Below are positions 1 through 9,432 of a stretch of 34,666 nt of DNA, in pieces. The notes beneath the pieces were generated by a model. That model did not search any database and had not been told where the DNA came from. It saw nothing but the letters and a program-made list of their open reading frames with translations. The stretch's first letter is position 1. Each line of letters opens with the position of its first letter. A program made the position numbers and the translations under genes. The stretch is from Pelagophyceae sp. CCMP2097 (Eukaryota; Sar; Pelagophyceae), in the NCBI GenBank assembly GCA_026770575.1, contig MU657180.1, forward strand, positions 588,587 to 623,252, written 5' to 3'.

Positions 1-1650
1 TCGATTTTACGACGTTGTCGCATCCTTCGCCCTCGACAGCACCCGCCCCCATTGCCTTCCTGCATGACTATTCATTTTCCTCTCTCTCCTTTTATTTATT
101 TCCGACCCTATAGTGTGAACATATGGATTCCGTGGCCAAACGACCGTGGCATTGTGCTGGTGCGGCTTAAGCAGCCATTTCATTCGGCACCGGGAATCTC
201 AGCCCCACCCAGGGTGAATCTTAAGCAAGCAATCTCACCCACATCGGCACCGGGAATCTCACCCCCATATCGGGGCGCAAAAAGCAGCTATGAGCGTTGG
301 AATTTAGCCGCCGACAGGGCATGCCTAGATGCGGCCTTAAAATCGACGAACCCATTCTAGGGACTACAAGCACTCAATGAGTGGGGGGGAGGGCTCCACA
401 GGGCTGCGTTCGCCCACTCGTGGTGACCGTCGGCCCTCTCCTGTAGACTCACCCGGCCTTCTATTGCCAGCACCTCCCTTGTCACTCCTTACCGGTGGAT
501 CTACGCAAATAAAAACCTCATGCCATCATCCAATATGCCCAGGCTCACGGGAACATAAGGGGCCCCATATGGGACCCCATATGGGACCCCGGGCAACAGG
601 CTTTCAGCCGGCGCGCGTCGCCGCCCGCGGGCCACCCGGATCCGCGGCGGACATGGCCTTTCTAAGCTGCTCTGTGTTGTTATTTTTTTCTGGATTACCC
701 TAACCTCATACTGAGGGACCCGGGCTCGCGGTAGGGACAGTAAATCACAATCAATAACCGTAGATTGCTGGGTAGGGACGGTAAATCACAGTAAATCACA
801 GTCAAGTCACCGAAAACGGGGATTTAGCCCCGAAAAAAAACAAAAACCCGCACCGGATTTTAACTCGGAATTTACCAAGGTATCATCAGGTGTTTACTAT
901 ATACTTACCAGGTATTATGATAAATTCTTGAAAATTCTTGAAAACGACGCCCGGGATCCTCAAAATGCAGCAACGGAGGGCAGAGCACGACGACCGCGGC
1001 GGCCGAGCCGGGTCGACAGTAAATCATTTACTGTCGATTACTGACCCCCGACAGTAATATAATGTAAAGTAATGTAATACAATCACAGGATGTCCAGTCC
1101 CGGAGGACCTTCTCCTGGCGTACAATTAGTCAGATCAACCAACTTAGCACGAATTTGATAGGTATTTAACAAAAAAGATAAATGAAAGTATCGACAACAT
1201 GGAGAGTATTCTCAAGCACGATGAAGTCAACCTTAGCATGTGCTGACAAGGAATCAAAAATAATAAGTTTCTCAATAAGTTTTCCGGGTGCGCCGCGCGG
1301 GGCCCATAACTCTGGTAAGGTCCCTTCCGGGTGCGCCGCCCAGACGAGTGTCCGCGCGGCGCACATCCAGTCCCCGGTAGATAGGCACATGAAGTGGTGT
1401 GTGAGTTAGAATATGATGTTGAACCGAGAAGATTCCGGAAGATCCGGGAGCCGGCGTCGGGTCCATTGGGCGGAAACGGACCTAGGATCCGTTGAGCGAC
1501 CCGTTGGACGGACGGACCTTATGCAATCGCCCAAAATGCGACATGCAGATTCTCTGTACCGCTGATGACAACATGGGGCGTGCGGAATGGACTAAGCCCG
1601 AGTAAGGCGCAACCAAAATCGCTAGAAACTTTGTCACTACATTGTGCCCT
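1..1650. other. Gene-poor left flank with short repeats
   Basis: I see no convincing protein gene here. ORFs are short and lack recognisable domains. The stretch holds one copy of the CAGGGTGGATCTTAAG repeat family at about 203-236, a tandem pair of the palindrome CCCATATGGG near 567-590, several copies of AGTAAATCA between 735 and 1025, and a perfect palindrome at 1013-1037. Base composition is lower in GC than the gene regions. Confidence 0.6.
1013..1037. repeat. 25-bp perfect palindrome built on AGTAAATCA
   Basis: Two 12-base arms, TCGACAGTAAAT and ATTTACTGTCGA, flank a single C. The motif CAGTAAATCA recurs at about 737 and 786-800, so the palindrome is an inverted pair of a locally repeated word. 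It could form a hairpin or be the centre of a small foldback element. Confidence 0.6.
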
Positions 1651-1653
1651 TTG

Positions 1654-2103
1654 TCACTTCATGGGAATTTGGATTGTAATGTAAGTTGCTGATTGAGTTA
1701 AGAGTTTGTTCTTCCGCAGATAACACAGGATGTCGCGGGCTTTGCCTTTGGCAGTTACGGTACCGGAAAGATGTTCGCACAAATCGAGGTCGATCGCGAG
1801 GGGTTCGAAGAAATCAGCGACACTGTTCTGGATATACTTGGGGCCGCCAATTTCGGTACTGGCTTCTGAACGCAACGCAATATACACGGGCTTGACCAAA
1901 CGGCGATTAGGGAGCCCTATAATATGGCTTTCTAAACTTGAGGGCGGCCGCTTGGGCGCGGAAACTTTGATCAATAAGTCCAAGTTCGCAGTGAAAGGCA
2001 GCTTTGTTGGTGTTCCTTGGCACGCCCAAAAGCCTCCTATAGATTGGTGAGTCCCCCTTTTGCCCGCACGATCATCGTGTGCGGCTCTTCGGATTGTATC
2101 CAT
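1654..2103 (-). CDS. Hypothetical protein (149 aa ORF)
   Basis: I do not recognise this ORF. It sits in a lower-GC stretch and its composition (many Leu, Ile, Glu, Asn and little Arg or Pro bias) looks more like real protein than the GC-driven ORFs elsewhere. The opposite strand also carries a 106-codon ORF at 1730-2050, so strand is uncertain. No domain is evident. It may be a relic of a transposon gene or an exon of a larger gene, since a PHD-finger ORF lies upstream on the same strand at 2529-2810. Confidence 0.3.
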   Translation of the reverse strand: MDTIRRAAHDDRAGKRGTHQSIGGFWACQGTPTKLPFTANLDLLIKVSAPKRPPSSLESHIIGLPNRRLVKPVYIALRSEASTEIGGPKYIQNSVADFFEPLAIDLDLCEHLSGTVTAKGKARDILCYLRKNKLLTQSATYITIQIPMK

Positions 2104-2528
2104 TTCTTGTTGGATTGATTCGCATTCAACACCGTTTTGCCAAAATTTCAGAATCTGACAGTGCGAATGATAATAATACTGTGCAAAGGTTTGGCGACTT
2201 GCTTTAAAATGTATGTTGGGAGTGCAAGAGGACGGCAGCCCATTTTATCAAGGTTGCAACTTAACATAGAGAGCTTCTTGCAGGTACCTACGCGAGCCCC
2301 CTCCGGAGGGTCCTGGGTTTTGAAGAGGGGGCCTGTCTGGGTCCATGGGCTGAAGAATAGCCAACTATCCAGATGCCCATCATATCATGGGATGCTCTCG
2401 CGGAGAATGCATATTTTTTTCGGGGTCTACTTGGTCAATGCGTTCAGTCACCGCAAAGTTTGAAGGGGGTGTGCAATGGGCCCGATCAGAAACTCGTACA
2501 TCGACAACTATTGCACGTTCTTCCGATT

Positions 2529-2810
2529 CTAAGGTGAGTGAGGGCTTGGTAGTGAGCATAGATTGCAGATATAATCTCCGTCGGGCATTGCACTGAGGCC
2601 CAGGCAATTAAAGTGAAAATCACCACCACATCCGTCGCAAATAACGACCGGTGGGTCGCCAGTTACGCAGTCCTCTAGCATAGAATAATTATTACAAACC
2701 GAGCATGTGTTCGGGTTATCATCGACGAACTGCATCTCAATATATTTTAACTGAACATTCGTCGTACCGATTTTCTCTTGGAGCCGAGGCTGGCGACCCC
2801 CCACCCCCAC
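2529..2810 (-). CDS. PHD zinc-finger protein fragment
   Basis: The 93-residue ORF contains a complete C4HC3 PHD finger. Ligands are Cys36, Cys39, Cys58, Cys61, His66, Cys69, Cys82 and Cys85, with the typical CDGC and YICNLC segments. PHD fingers usually read histone H3 tails in chromatin regulators, and some occur in mobile-element proteins. The N-terminal 25 residues are encoded inside a terminal-inverted-repeat segment starting near 2747, so the apparent start at 2810 is probably not the original one and upstream exons may be lost. The finger sits at the C-terminus. A further coding-like ORF in another frame lies just downstream at 2380-2607 (-) and may be a following exon. Confidence 0.6.
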   Translation of the reverse strand: MGVGGRQPRLQEKIGTTNVQLKYIEMQFVDDNPNTCSVCNNYSMLEDCVTGDPPVVICDGCGGDFHFNCLGLSAMPDGDYICNLCSLPSPHSP

Positions 2811-3265
2811 CCACCCACGGCCCAGCGCTGTGACGGGGGTGGTCGGCCGACCCCCCCCCTCCCCCCACCCACCTGTGGCAGGCTGTGCCAGGACACGCCG
2901 GGTATAATCGGGTATGCTTGGGTATTAACGCGAAAATGAGGGAAATACCGGGCATTTCCGAGTAATTCTCGGACCCGGCGCTACCCTCGCTCGTGGTGCG
3001 CCGCAAATTGCGGCCGTGAAGGTCGAGCTCCGTGATTGGGCTGGTCTCGGGATCCCGGGACCCTCCTTCGTGGTCTCGGGGACCCCCCCACAGCGCCTCC
3101 TCGCTCGACACGGGAGGGGGGTCTGCCGACCCCCACCCCCACCCATCCACGGCGGCTCGCTCGACACGGGGGGGACTGGCGACCCCCCCCTCCCCCCCCC
3201 CCCCCCCCCCCCCACCCCACCACCCATGCTCCAAGAGACAATCGGTACGGCGAATGTTCTGTTAA
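2747..3265. mobile_element. Putative TIR element with C/G-run interior
   Basis: Near-identical inverted repeats of about 38 bp lie at 2747-2784 and 3228-3265, sharing GAACATTCG, CGTACCGAT and TCTCTTGGAGC with about three mismatches. The interior, about 440 bp, carries long C-runs (notably 3182-3220) and a duplicated GCTCGACACGGG-type segment. The left repeat reads into the PHD-finger ORF. No transposase is present, so this would be non-autonomous. No clear target-site duplication was found. Confidence 0.5.
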
Positions 3266-3621
3266 GCGGGGGGGTTGGAGGGTCGAAAAACGTTTTTGAT
3301 GATGACCGAGGCATCGGCGGAATAAGAGGCCTACATATTTTTAACGGCCGACCTGGACCATATTTTCGCCCATGAGCTTCCACTGAAGGTCGTAGTCGAC
3401 GTCTTCACCGAAGACAATGACCTGGGGTTTCTTTGTATTTCATTGGGAGCGAGTGATCGTCCGCGTGTTTATGATATAATCGAGCATTTTCTGAATTGAA
3501 GGTGGGATGGTGCTGCACAGCCGGGGCACCTACTACATGTATGATAGTGACTATGAAATTAGTATCCGAACCTTTTGGCCCGGGAGCCTGACTTTGGCAC
3601 CGATTCGTTGGGGAACCCTAT

Positions 3622-3660
3622 TGGGCCAGCCCCACCCAGGGTGGATCTTAAGCAGCAAAT
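3622..3660 (+). repeat. Interspersed repeat copy, GGGTGGATCTTAAG family
   Basis: This copy contains AGCCCCACCCAGGGTGG followed by ATCTTAAGCAGCAA. The same core occurs at about 203-236, 23581-23612, 25188-25212, 25301-25340 and 34129-34165 in both orientations. The surrounding 3300-3880 stretch shows no recognisable gene. Confidence 0.7.
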
Positions 3661-3889
3661 TAGATTTCGATACCAAATACAATTTGACGCTCCGCGGCCC
3701 GGCCACGGGTCCACAGACCGGCTATGGGGCTTTTAGAACGCGCGTTGGCTACGGCCCGGTCGGTCCTAGGGCATGGTGCATCAAACGTGGCGATTAACCT
3801 ACTGACCCAGGTTCAAAAAGGGGTCTAGCGAAAGAACCATCTTCCCGTGGATTTAAATGGATCCCAGGGCGGCCGAGGTGCTTTAGACT

Positions 3890-4476
3890 TACAAGGGGGG
3901 TTCAACATGAAAACGCCGCTCATTTCCGAACCTCCACAGCACGTTTGAGTAGACTTTGAGTGGCTGGACATGTCCGGCTCAACCCAAGGTGTCGGGCTGG
4001 AGGCGGATCTCTCCCGTTTTTCGCGTATTCCGCGCGCAATCTCGATTTCAGCGTCGCCAAAAGCCGGTTTGAGGTGGTTCTCCACTGTCTTCGGCTGAGA
4101 TCCGCCTCCCTGCCGCTTCATTGGGGCCGGCTGTAGGCCTTGGCATCGCCAGATTCCGACCTAGTGGCCCATGGAGGTTCGGGATCAGGCCCAAAATTTA
4201 GGCTATGGGCTCCATTTTGCAAGTTATGGGCCCCATTTCACTTAAAACGCCCATGCAAACCCGCAATTACGCGGAAATGGTGTCAAGTTTTACACCGTTT
4301 TATTCTTGAAAGCGGCTTCACGGTCGGCGGATCGAGCCCATAAACAAACTTCCTTCGTCGGGGACCGCGCCGCCACCAGCCCGCGACGCAGCGACCATAA
4401 GTGGCCCCATACCTCGTTTATAGCCCGAGAAATTTGTAGTTGAGTGGAATCCGTTTCATGTTGGACCCCCCTTGTA
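3890..4476. mobile_element. Putative TIR element next to MYND gene
   Basis: Inverted repeats at 3890-3915 and 4452-4476 share TACAAGGGGGG and CAACATGAAA with one substitution and one single-base gap. The enclosed 587 bp contains only short ORFs, the longest 98 codons at 3825-4121 on the minus strand, with no recognisable domain. The right repeat ends 24 bp before the stop codon of the MYND-RING-Sel1 gene. No transposase and no obvious target duplication were seen. Confidence 0.45.
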
Positions 4477-4499
4477 GTGCACGCGGCCGGTCGGTTGCA

Positions 4500-5603
4500 T
4501 CAATTCCGTCGGTTGGCCCGGGAGCGCGCCTCGATGGGGTCCGTCAGTTCGAGGATCTGTGCAGCCGCGGCGTGCCCCAGGGCCGCGGCGCCCTGGAAGC
4601 AGCCCATGGCCTTGCCCATGTCCTGCGGCACGCCGTGGCCTTTTGCGTAGCACTTGCCGAGGTTGTAGAGCGCGTCTGGCACGCCCTGCAGCGCGGCGAG
4701 GTGAAACCACTCGGCGGCGTCTTGCGAATGCGTCACACCGTGACCGCCGTCGTAGAGGATCACGCCGAGGTTGGCTTGCGACTGCGCGAATCCCTGCTCG
4801 GCTGCGAGGCGGTACCATTTCGCAGCCGTCTTGTAGTCGATCTCGACGCCTTCGCCGTAATGATGGCGCCGGCCCAACGCGTGGAGAGCTTCGACGTGTC
4901 CTTGCGCCGCAGAGAGCGCGAAAAACTCGCTTGCCCGTGTGTGGCTCTGCTCGAGCCCCATTTCACCTCCACGGTACGCCTCTCCGAGGGCGACTTGCGC
5001 CAGGGCGTTGCCCTTGTCAACGTGCTTCTGCAGCCGGCGCAGCGACTCGGCTTCCGACTTAGGTGGGAGCGCTCGGCAGAGCGGGCAGCGCTCGTCGCGC
5101 TCCGAGGACTTGCGGGCGCACTTCGAGCACAGGACATTGCAGCAGCAGATGTACAAGGCTTTGCCTCGACTATCCAGTGGAAGCCGGTCGCAGCAGATGG
5201 TGCACGAGGCACGGCAGTACGACGTGCCGTCGTGCACCGCTTTGGCGCTGAACGCCGCCGCCGCCTTTGCTCGTAGAGCCGACGCGCGCGCCGCCGCGTT
5301 GGAACTAGCCGCCGGCGAGAAGTCGATGGGCGGCTCCTCCGTGATCACCTTCTTCGTCGATGGCGCGGCAAAGATGGGCGGCTCCCCCTTGACCTTCTTC
5401 GGCGGCATCATCACGTCGAGGAGGCGGTCTTGGAAGTCGGCGGCGAGCTGCTTGCACTGCGCCTTGTGCCCTCGCTTCCAGTCGACGAGCTGGCACGCTT
5501 TGGAGCAGTAGTGCCGCGACTTGCAGAGCGTGCAGTGCTTGCCGTCCTGCGCGTCGCAGACGCAGCACGGCGGCGGCACGGCGGCGGCCGGCGGCTCGTC
5601 CAT
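4500..5603 (-). CDS. MYND-RING-Sel1 repeat protein
   Basis: A 367-residue protein is predicted from the ATG at 5603; the frame is open further upstream but that extension looks non-coding. A MYND zinc finger lies at residues 13-50 (Cys13/14, Cys16, Cys24, Cys27, Cys33, Cys37, His46, Cys50). A Cys-rich RING-like finger lies at about 134-176 and ends CPLC. About five Sel1-like repeats (WYRLAAEQG and WFHLAALQG types) follow from about residue 190 to 355. MYND and Sel1 modules mediate protein contacts, and the RING suggests, without proving, ubiquitin-ligase activity. A broken paralogue lies at 15845-16818. The divergent neighbour starts near 6028, leaving a shared upstream region of about 420 bp. 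Confidence 0.85.
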   Translation of the reverse strand: MDEPPAAAVPPPCCVCDAQDGKHCTLCKSRHYCSKACQLVDWKRGHKAQCKQLAADFQDRLLDVMMPPKKVKGEPPIFAAPSTKKVITEEPPIDFSPAASSNAAARASALRAKAAAAFSAKAVHDGTSYCRASCTICCDRLPLDSRGKALYICCCNVLCSKCARKSSERDERCPLCRALPPKSEAESLRRLQKHVDKGNALAQVALGEAYRGGEMGLEQSHTRASEFFALSAAQGHVEALHALGRRHHYGEGVEIDYKTAAKWYRLAAEQGFAQSQANLGVILYDGGHGVTHSQDAAEWFHLAALQGVPDALYNLGKCYAKGHGVPQDMGKAMGCFQGAAALGHAAAAQILELTDPIEARSRANRRN

Positions 5604-6027
5604 CGTGCCGTGGATACTCGCCCGGACTCGCTTACTAGTTAGTACTCGTCGTCCGGCGAGGAGAGACGAGTGCGTTACCGCGAGGCCGTTCAACTGAACA
5701 GAAGTGAGGCCTTTTTTGGCGGAGGTTAACTCGACCCCAAAGTGCGCGTTGGCTGCGCGCTCAAGGAGCGCGTCGCGTCGCGCGCAAACGGTTGGGCCCT
5801 CGAGGGTGGGTGTGCCCCGGGCCGCCCACGAAGTGGCGCAGAGTTGGACCTGGGATTTGTCTCGCCGCCGGGCATCTTTGTGTGAGTTTTTCTTCTTCTT
5901 CGCGGGTGATGACCACCGCGCTCTGTTCGAAACACGGGGGAAACTCTGCTTTACCATACCAAACATGCTACTTTGGGACCCGCGTACGCAGGTTCGGCGG
6001 CTTGAACTCGGTCGGCGGCGTATTGGC

Positions 6028-6795
6028 ATGGTACGTCCCTCGGCAGCCGCGAAGATGGTCGGCGACGACGCCTGCGCGGCCGCGCTGCGGCGATACATGT
6101 CGAAAGAGGGTTCGTGGTACGATATTGATCGTCTCGCGAGCCGCGCCGGCGTCGATGCGGCTTGGATTCGATCCAAAACGCGGTTCTTAGAGACGCGCGG
6201 TTTCCATTTGGACAATATGACGCTTGGTGCGCGGCGCAAGACGCACATCGTGCTGCTGGCTAACGGCCAGGATGCGTCCTCGGCCGGTTTTGCGTCTGAC
6301 GAAGACGAGGCGCGGGAGGAGGATGCTGCGGACTCGGGACGAGCGGAGGCCGCGGCGTCGAACGTCGGGCCGCAGCTTGCCCCGAGATCGCCGCGCCCGC
6401 TCCGCGCGCCCCAGAAGCCAGCCCCGAGGAGGCCGCGCCGTGCGCGGCCTCACCAGCGCCGAGCATCTTCCAATTTCCGACTCCATGAGGAAAACTCTGG
6501 AGCCGAACCTATTGACATAGTAACCAAATCCCATGTAAAGTCAAAATCGACCCCTTCCGCCCAACCTCGAGTCCTCGTGATGCCGCGCCCCTCGGGACAC
6601 CCCGCGGGCACCCCGCGACCACTCTGGAAGCGCCCTGCGGCCCAAAACCCGCCCCTGCATACGTCAGTGACAGATGGTGTCATATTTTCATGTCAACAGC
6701 CGCTCCTCGATGCGCAGTCTCGACTGCTACCTTGGACTAAGTGGTTTTTCGCCCCTGAGCGCCCCTCCAGAGTGCACGTTTTTGGGGCAAGTTAA
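6028..6795 (+). CDS. Hypothetical protein with small N-terminal globular region
   Basis: The ORF is open from 5704, but ATG 6028 (255 aa) is the likeliest start because the protein-like part begins here. Residues about 10-70 are rich in mixed polar and hydrophobic residues (for example MSKEGSWYDIDRLASRAG and WIRSKTRFLETRGF) and could be a small helical DNA- or RNA-binding fold. The rest is acidic and then Arg/Pro-rich and probably disordered. I do not recognise a family. It is divergent from the MYND gene. The last 150 codons may be non-coding read-through. Confidence 0.4.
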   Translation: MVRPSAAAKMVGDDACAAALRRYMSKEGSWYDIDRLASRAGVDAAWIRSKTRFLETRGFHLDNMTLGARRKTHIVLLANGQDASSAGFASDEDEAREEDAADSGRAEAAASNVGPQLAPRSPRPLRAPQKPAPRRPRRARPHQRRASSNFRLHEENSGAEPIDIVTKSHVKSKSTPSAQPRVLVMPRPSGHPAGTPRPLWKRPAAQNPPLHTSVTDGVIFSCQQPLLDAQSRLLPWTKWFFAPERPSRVHVFGAS

Positions 6796-7304
6796 GTATT
6801 GGGGAAAAGGGTTTGATTCAGTTGAGTTGACTTTGGCGATTAAAAGATAGGATCCCCGGGCTTCGGGGTGGATTTGTTTTGGGAATGGGAGAATGATGCG
6901 ACTCTGCGTCCTTCAACTGTCAGGCGCCGAGCAGGTAGGGGAGGTCGGGGGGTGCGCCGGAGCAACTTTACCGACGACGGGAATCGGATTCTGGACCGTA
7001 CAATTACAGGGTTCCTATCCTTTTTTGGAACACAGGATGTGCGGGTGCCCGCGTCCTTTTGGTCTATAGAGTGAGTATCGGATATCGAGCTCTCTCGCGC
7101 GTTCGTTACCGGGGGGGTGCCCCCCCGACCCCCCCTCATCGCCGCTGCGCTTCACCAAAAACGCACCAAAAGAAACATAAAAAAGAAGCAGCCGCCAAGC
7201 AGATCTTTGACGACGACGGGATTCGAACCCACGACCCTGCGCTTTTTTGGATCACATGATCTACGGGTACCCACGTACTATCGGTCTATTGGGAGAAAGG
7301 CAAC
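6796..7304. repeat. Two diverged copies of a tRNA-derived repeat
   Basis: Segments at about 6968-7075 and 7205-7290 align over GACGACGGGA, TTTTTTGGA, a CGGGT-CCC block and GGTCTAT. The second carries, on the minus strand, a tRNA T-loop/B-box (GGGTTCGAATCCC, 7218-7230). Between them, 7079-7136 is a repeat (CGGATATCG through a G-run/C-run hairpin) that recurs at 7824-7886. The 7135-7165 stretch (CGCCGCTGCGCTTCACCAAA) recurs at 8690-8720. No gene is seen apart from these repeats. Confidence 0.6.
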
Positions 7305-7823
7305 ATGCTCGACCTCGCCGTCGGCTCGCGCGTCGCCTGCTCGCGGAACATCGCCGCCGAGCTCGGCCTGTACAACGGAGCCCTCGGCACCGTCGTCGGG
7401 TTCGGCTTCCAAGCCAAGACGCCGCCGCCCGCGGGCACGCCGACGCTCAGTGAGCACGTCGCCGCCGCTGCCGCGGGAAAGGAGAGCGAAATCCCCGTCG
7501 TATTCGTGCAGATGGACAACCTTGGCGACCCGAACCGTGGCTCCGTCGCCGACAAGCTCTCCTGCGACCCAGAACGCCGAGCCCTCGCGGTCCTTGATCA
7601 AGCACAGGTTCAACCGCTGCCTCTAGGAATTCCTAGAGCGGCGCGCGCCAAACGCCGCGGCGCGGCCCGGACCGACGCCGGCTCCATAACCGAGCTCGCG
7701 ACTCTCTGTCTGGGCCATGCTTCCCGCGCGGGGTGGGACAGAGCGGAAAGCTACATGGATGATACACAAGAAGGTGCGCCGCGGGCTGCGGGGGGCCTCG
7801 GGCAGCAATTTGACACTGGGCCG

Positions 7824-7886
7824 CGGATATCGGGCTCCTTCGCGCGTTCTCTCCGGGGGGTGCCCCCCCGACCCCCCCCCCCTCAA
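7824..7886 (+). repeat. Repeat copy with GGGGGGTGCCCCCC hairpin
   Basis: This stretch matches 7079-7136 through CGGATATCG, CGCGCGTTC and a G-run/TG/C-run hairpin followed by GACCCCCC. The G-run/C-run can fold back perfectly. It is probably part of the same composite tRNA-related repeat family that fills 7-11.5 kb. Confidence 0.6.
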
Positions 7887-7911
7887 AGGTGCCAACGTCA
7901 ACCGCTTGTGC

Positions 7912-7990
7912 CCCCTGTTGCTCCGCAGCTGAGTACACATGTGTGTCTACTAACAGCCCGAGGTCGCCGGTTCGAATCCGGCATATGGGG
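7912..7990 (+). repeat. tRNA-like remnant
   Basis: A perfect T-arm (GCCGG stem, TTCGAAT loop, CCGGC) occupies 7966-7982. A 7-base acceptor pairs 6 of 7 between 7912-7918 and 7983-7989. A short D-stem CTC/GAG is possible, but no sound 5-bp anticodon arm forms. I take it as a tRNA-derived sequence, not a working tRNA gene. Another T-arm-like segment is at 8196-8213. Confidence 0.35.
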
Positions 7991-8005
7991 AAAAAAGGCA
8001 TTGTG

Positions 8006-8734
8006 ATGTGTTTATATACACTTCTGATCTGGCTCCTGGCACTGGGACCGGAAATCCCTTTAGCCAGGATTAACGTCGGTGTTGTGGATTGTAAACAAAC
8101 ATCGCATGGGTCATCCAAGATCGGGCCCATCTTCAGTGGGCGGCTCCAGGCCGCCCGTCCGATGGGCCCTCCAGTTCAAATGTCTTGCATGAGGTCGCGG
8201 GTTCGAGCCTGCTCGTTCACGTTTCTACTCCGCTTGGCATGCGAATTTGGCTGCTCGTCCTGTACACGCGCCGTACATGTAAATATACTCCCCCCCCCCC
8301 TCATCTTTTTACTGCCGCTGTTTCCGGCTCTCGGTCGTCGCGCGGCTGGGCGTTCTACCCAACCAGCTCCGCCTCTGGGCTCCGCCTCTGGGCTCAAACA
8401 GCGGTTGTGAATATAGGGACGGATTTAAATCTTTTGAATTCCCACTCAGAACAAATTTTACTTTTGGGAGGAGACAGGGAGCTTGAGAGACGCCCGAGAG
8501 ACGCCCGAGAGACGCAGAGCGCGCCCGTCTATAGGACCGTGCTCGTCGTCTCCACGCCACGCCTAGGTGCGCTTACTCGGAGCGCGGCGTCCTTTGCCCT
8601 TGGAAACCGCCCGGTCTCTGTGGCTCCTTGTTTGACTCTGCTCGTCCGCGCCCTGCTCGTCCACGACACGCGTCGCGTAAGCTCCCCCCCCTCATCGCCG
8701 CTGCGCTTCACCAAAAACGCTTCAAAAAAATTTT
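8006..8734. other. Intergenic, no gene recognised
   Basis: Only low-complexity ORFs occur. The stretch contains a three-fold GAGACGCCC tandem at about 8484-8513. It also contains a segment at 8653-8682 (CTGCTCGTCCACGACACGCG) that recurs inside the inverted-repeat element at 25253-25284, and a segment at 8686-8720 that matches 7132-7165. Confidence 0.55.
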
Positions 8735-9233
8735 AAGAAATATGAGCCGCCAAACAAATCTTTTACGACGAGGGATTCGAACCCGCGACCCTGACTTTGA
8801 GCGATCGCATCAATCGCTACTCGCGAACTGGCCGAGTCAGTTGCAATGGGCAAAAAAAAAAAAACATGCCACCTGACCGGATCGAACTGGCGACCTTCAG
8901 AATACGAGACAAATATGGCTGGGGCAAGTAGAAATGCACTCTTATTGGCGAGGGGAGTTATCGAGGAAAACGCGATTTAGTGTTGGGGCGGTTTTAGTGA
9001 TCTGGGCGCGATCCGCGCGAGCGTGCGCACACGCACAGCCAAAATCTCGTTTTGGGGAAAACGGGGAAACGCGCCCTTTATGTTCAATTCCCACTTGCCC
9101 CGGGTCCTCCCGCGACGAGTACGAAGATTTTTACAGCGGCGTTTGGACGATTCGATCGGGCTCGCCAAGATCTACACCGTAGGCCAGCTAACTCGGATTT
9201 GATTTGTTAGTAGTAATAGTGCATTTCTACTTG
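8735..9233. repeat. 499-bp duplicated block, copy 1
   Basis: This block is repeated without indels at 11067-11565 with only two substitutions that I can find. It contains two tRNA-derived segments on the minus strand (B-boxes at 8772-8784 and 8877-8890), an A-tract, and most of a TIR element starting at 8917. Its near identity means a very recent duplication, or an assembly artefact given the N-gap between the copies. Confidence 0.9.
8763..8846 (-). repeat. tRNA-derived SINE-like unit (class II cloverleaf)
   Basis: On the minus strand an 84-nt cloverleaf can be drawn. The acceptor pairs 6 of 7 (TTGCAAC with GTCGTAA), the D-stem is ACTC/GAGT, the anticodon stem is GCGAT/ATCGC, there is a long variable region, and the T-stem pairs 4 of 5 around TTCGAAT. 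Position 33 is G instead of U, and the sequence recurs at 9255-9340 and 11095-11178. It is therefore read as a tRNA-derived repeat, not a functional tRNA. Confidence 0.6.
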
Positions 9234-9241
9234 CCTCAGCC
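8917..9241. mobile_element. MITE with 24-bp TIRs
   Basis: Terminal inverted repeats of 24 bp (8917-8940 and 9218-9241) match at 23 positions; the left one begins GGCTGGGGCAAGTAGAAATG. Flanks ACAAATAT and ACAAATCT suggest an 8-bp target duplication with one mismatch, as in hAT-like elements. The 325-bp element has no transposase. A truncated copy sits at 11249-11565. Confidence 0.75.
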
Positions 9242-9432
9242 ACAAATCTTTTACGACGAGGGATTCGAACCCGCGACCTTGACTTTGAGCGATCGCATCA
9301 GTCGCTACTCGCGAAATGGCCGAGTCTGTTGTAATGGGCAAAAAACAACAACAACGGAAACATGCCCCCTGACCGGATCGAACTGATGACCTTCAGATTA
9401 CGAGACTACCGCTCTACCGTCTATGGTCGCTC
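9242..9432 (-). repeat. Tandem tRNA-derived units
   Basis: Two tRNA-like 3' halves lie in tandem on the minus strand, with B-boxes at 9260-9272 and 9373-9387. The second continues into GGTAGAGCG and an AGTCTCGTAATCTGAAGG segment that resembles a D-arm and anticodon arm of a Thr(CGT)/Met-type tRNA. The 5' acceptor is missing and the T-stem has decayed. Order and sequence match the 8763-8915 pair. Confidence 0.55.

Larger units (their letters stand above)
7305..8006 (+). pseudogene. PIF1-type helicase C-terminal fragment
   Basis: The first about 75 codons resemble the C-terminal part of PIF1/RRM3-type DNA helicases: VGSRVACSRNIAAELGL, then YNGALGTVVGFGF, then PVVFVQMDN. That order matches the family pattern of a valid-for-DNA-ends strand (GARVML-N), a GL-NG-G-V turn and a P-V-F strand. 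The Walker motifs and all N-terminal helicase domains are missing upstream, where only repeats occur. After about 7560 the ORF runs into repeat sequence. It is therefore a gene fragment, perhaps captured by or left from a Helitron-like or PIF1-carrying element. Confidence 0.5.

Noticed and set aside
377..703. 108-codon ORF with HMGPHMGPR repeats
   Set aside because: The repeat comes from a tandem CCCATATGGG palindrome; no protein-like features.
3182..3220. Poly-C run as a biological signal
   Set aside because: Likely slippage within the repeat interior; length may also be a sequencing artefact.
7912..7990. Functional tRNA gene on the plus strand
   Set aside because: The T-arm is perfect but no acceptable anticodon arm can be drawn.
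8763..8846. Functional tRNA gene
   Set aside because: The cloverleaf lacks U33, has acceptor and T-stem mismatches, and is repeated several times, fitting a tRNA-derived repeat.
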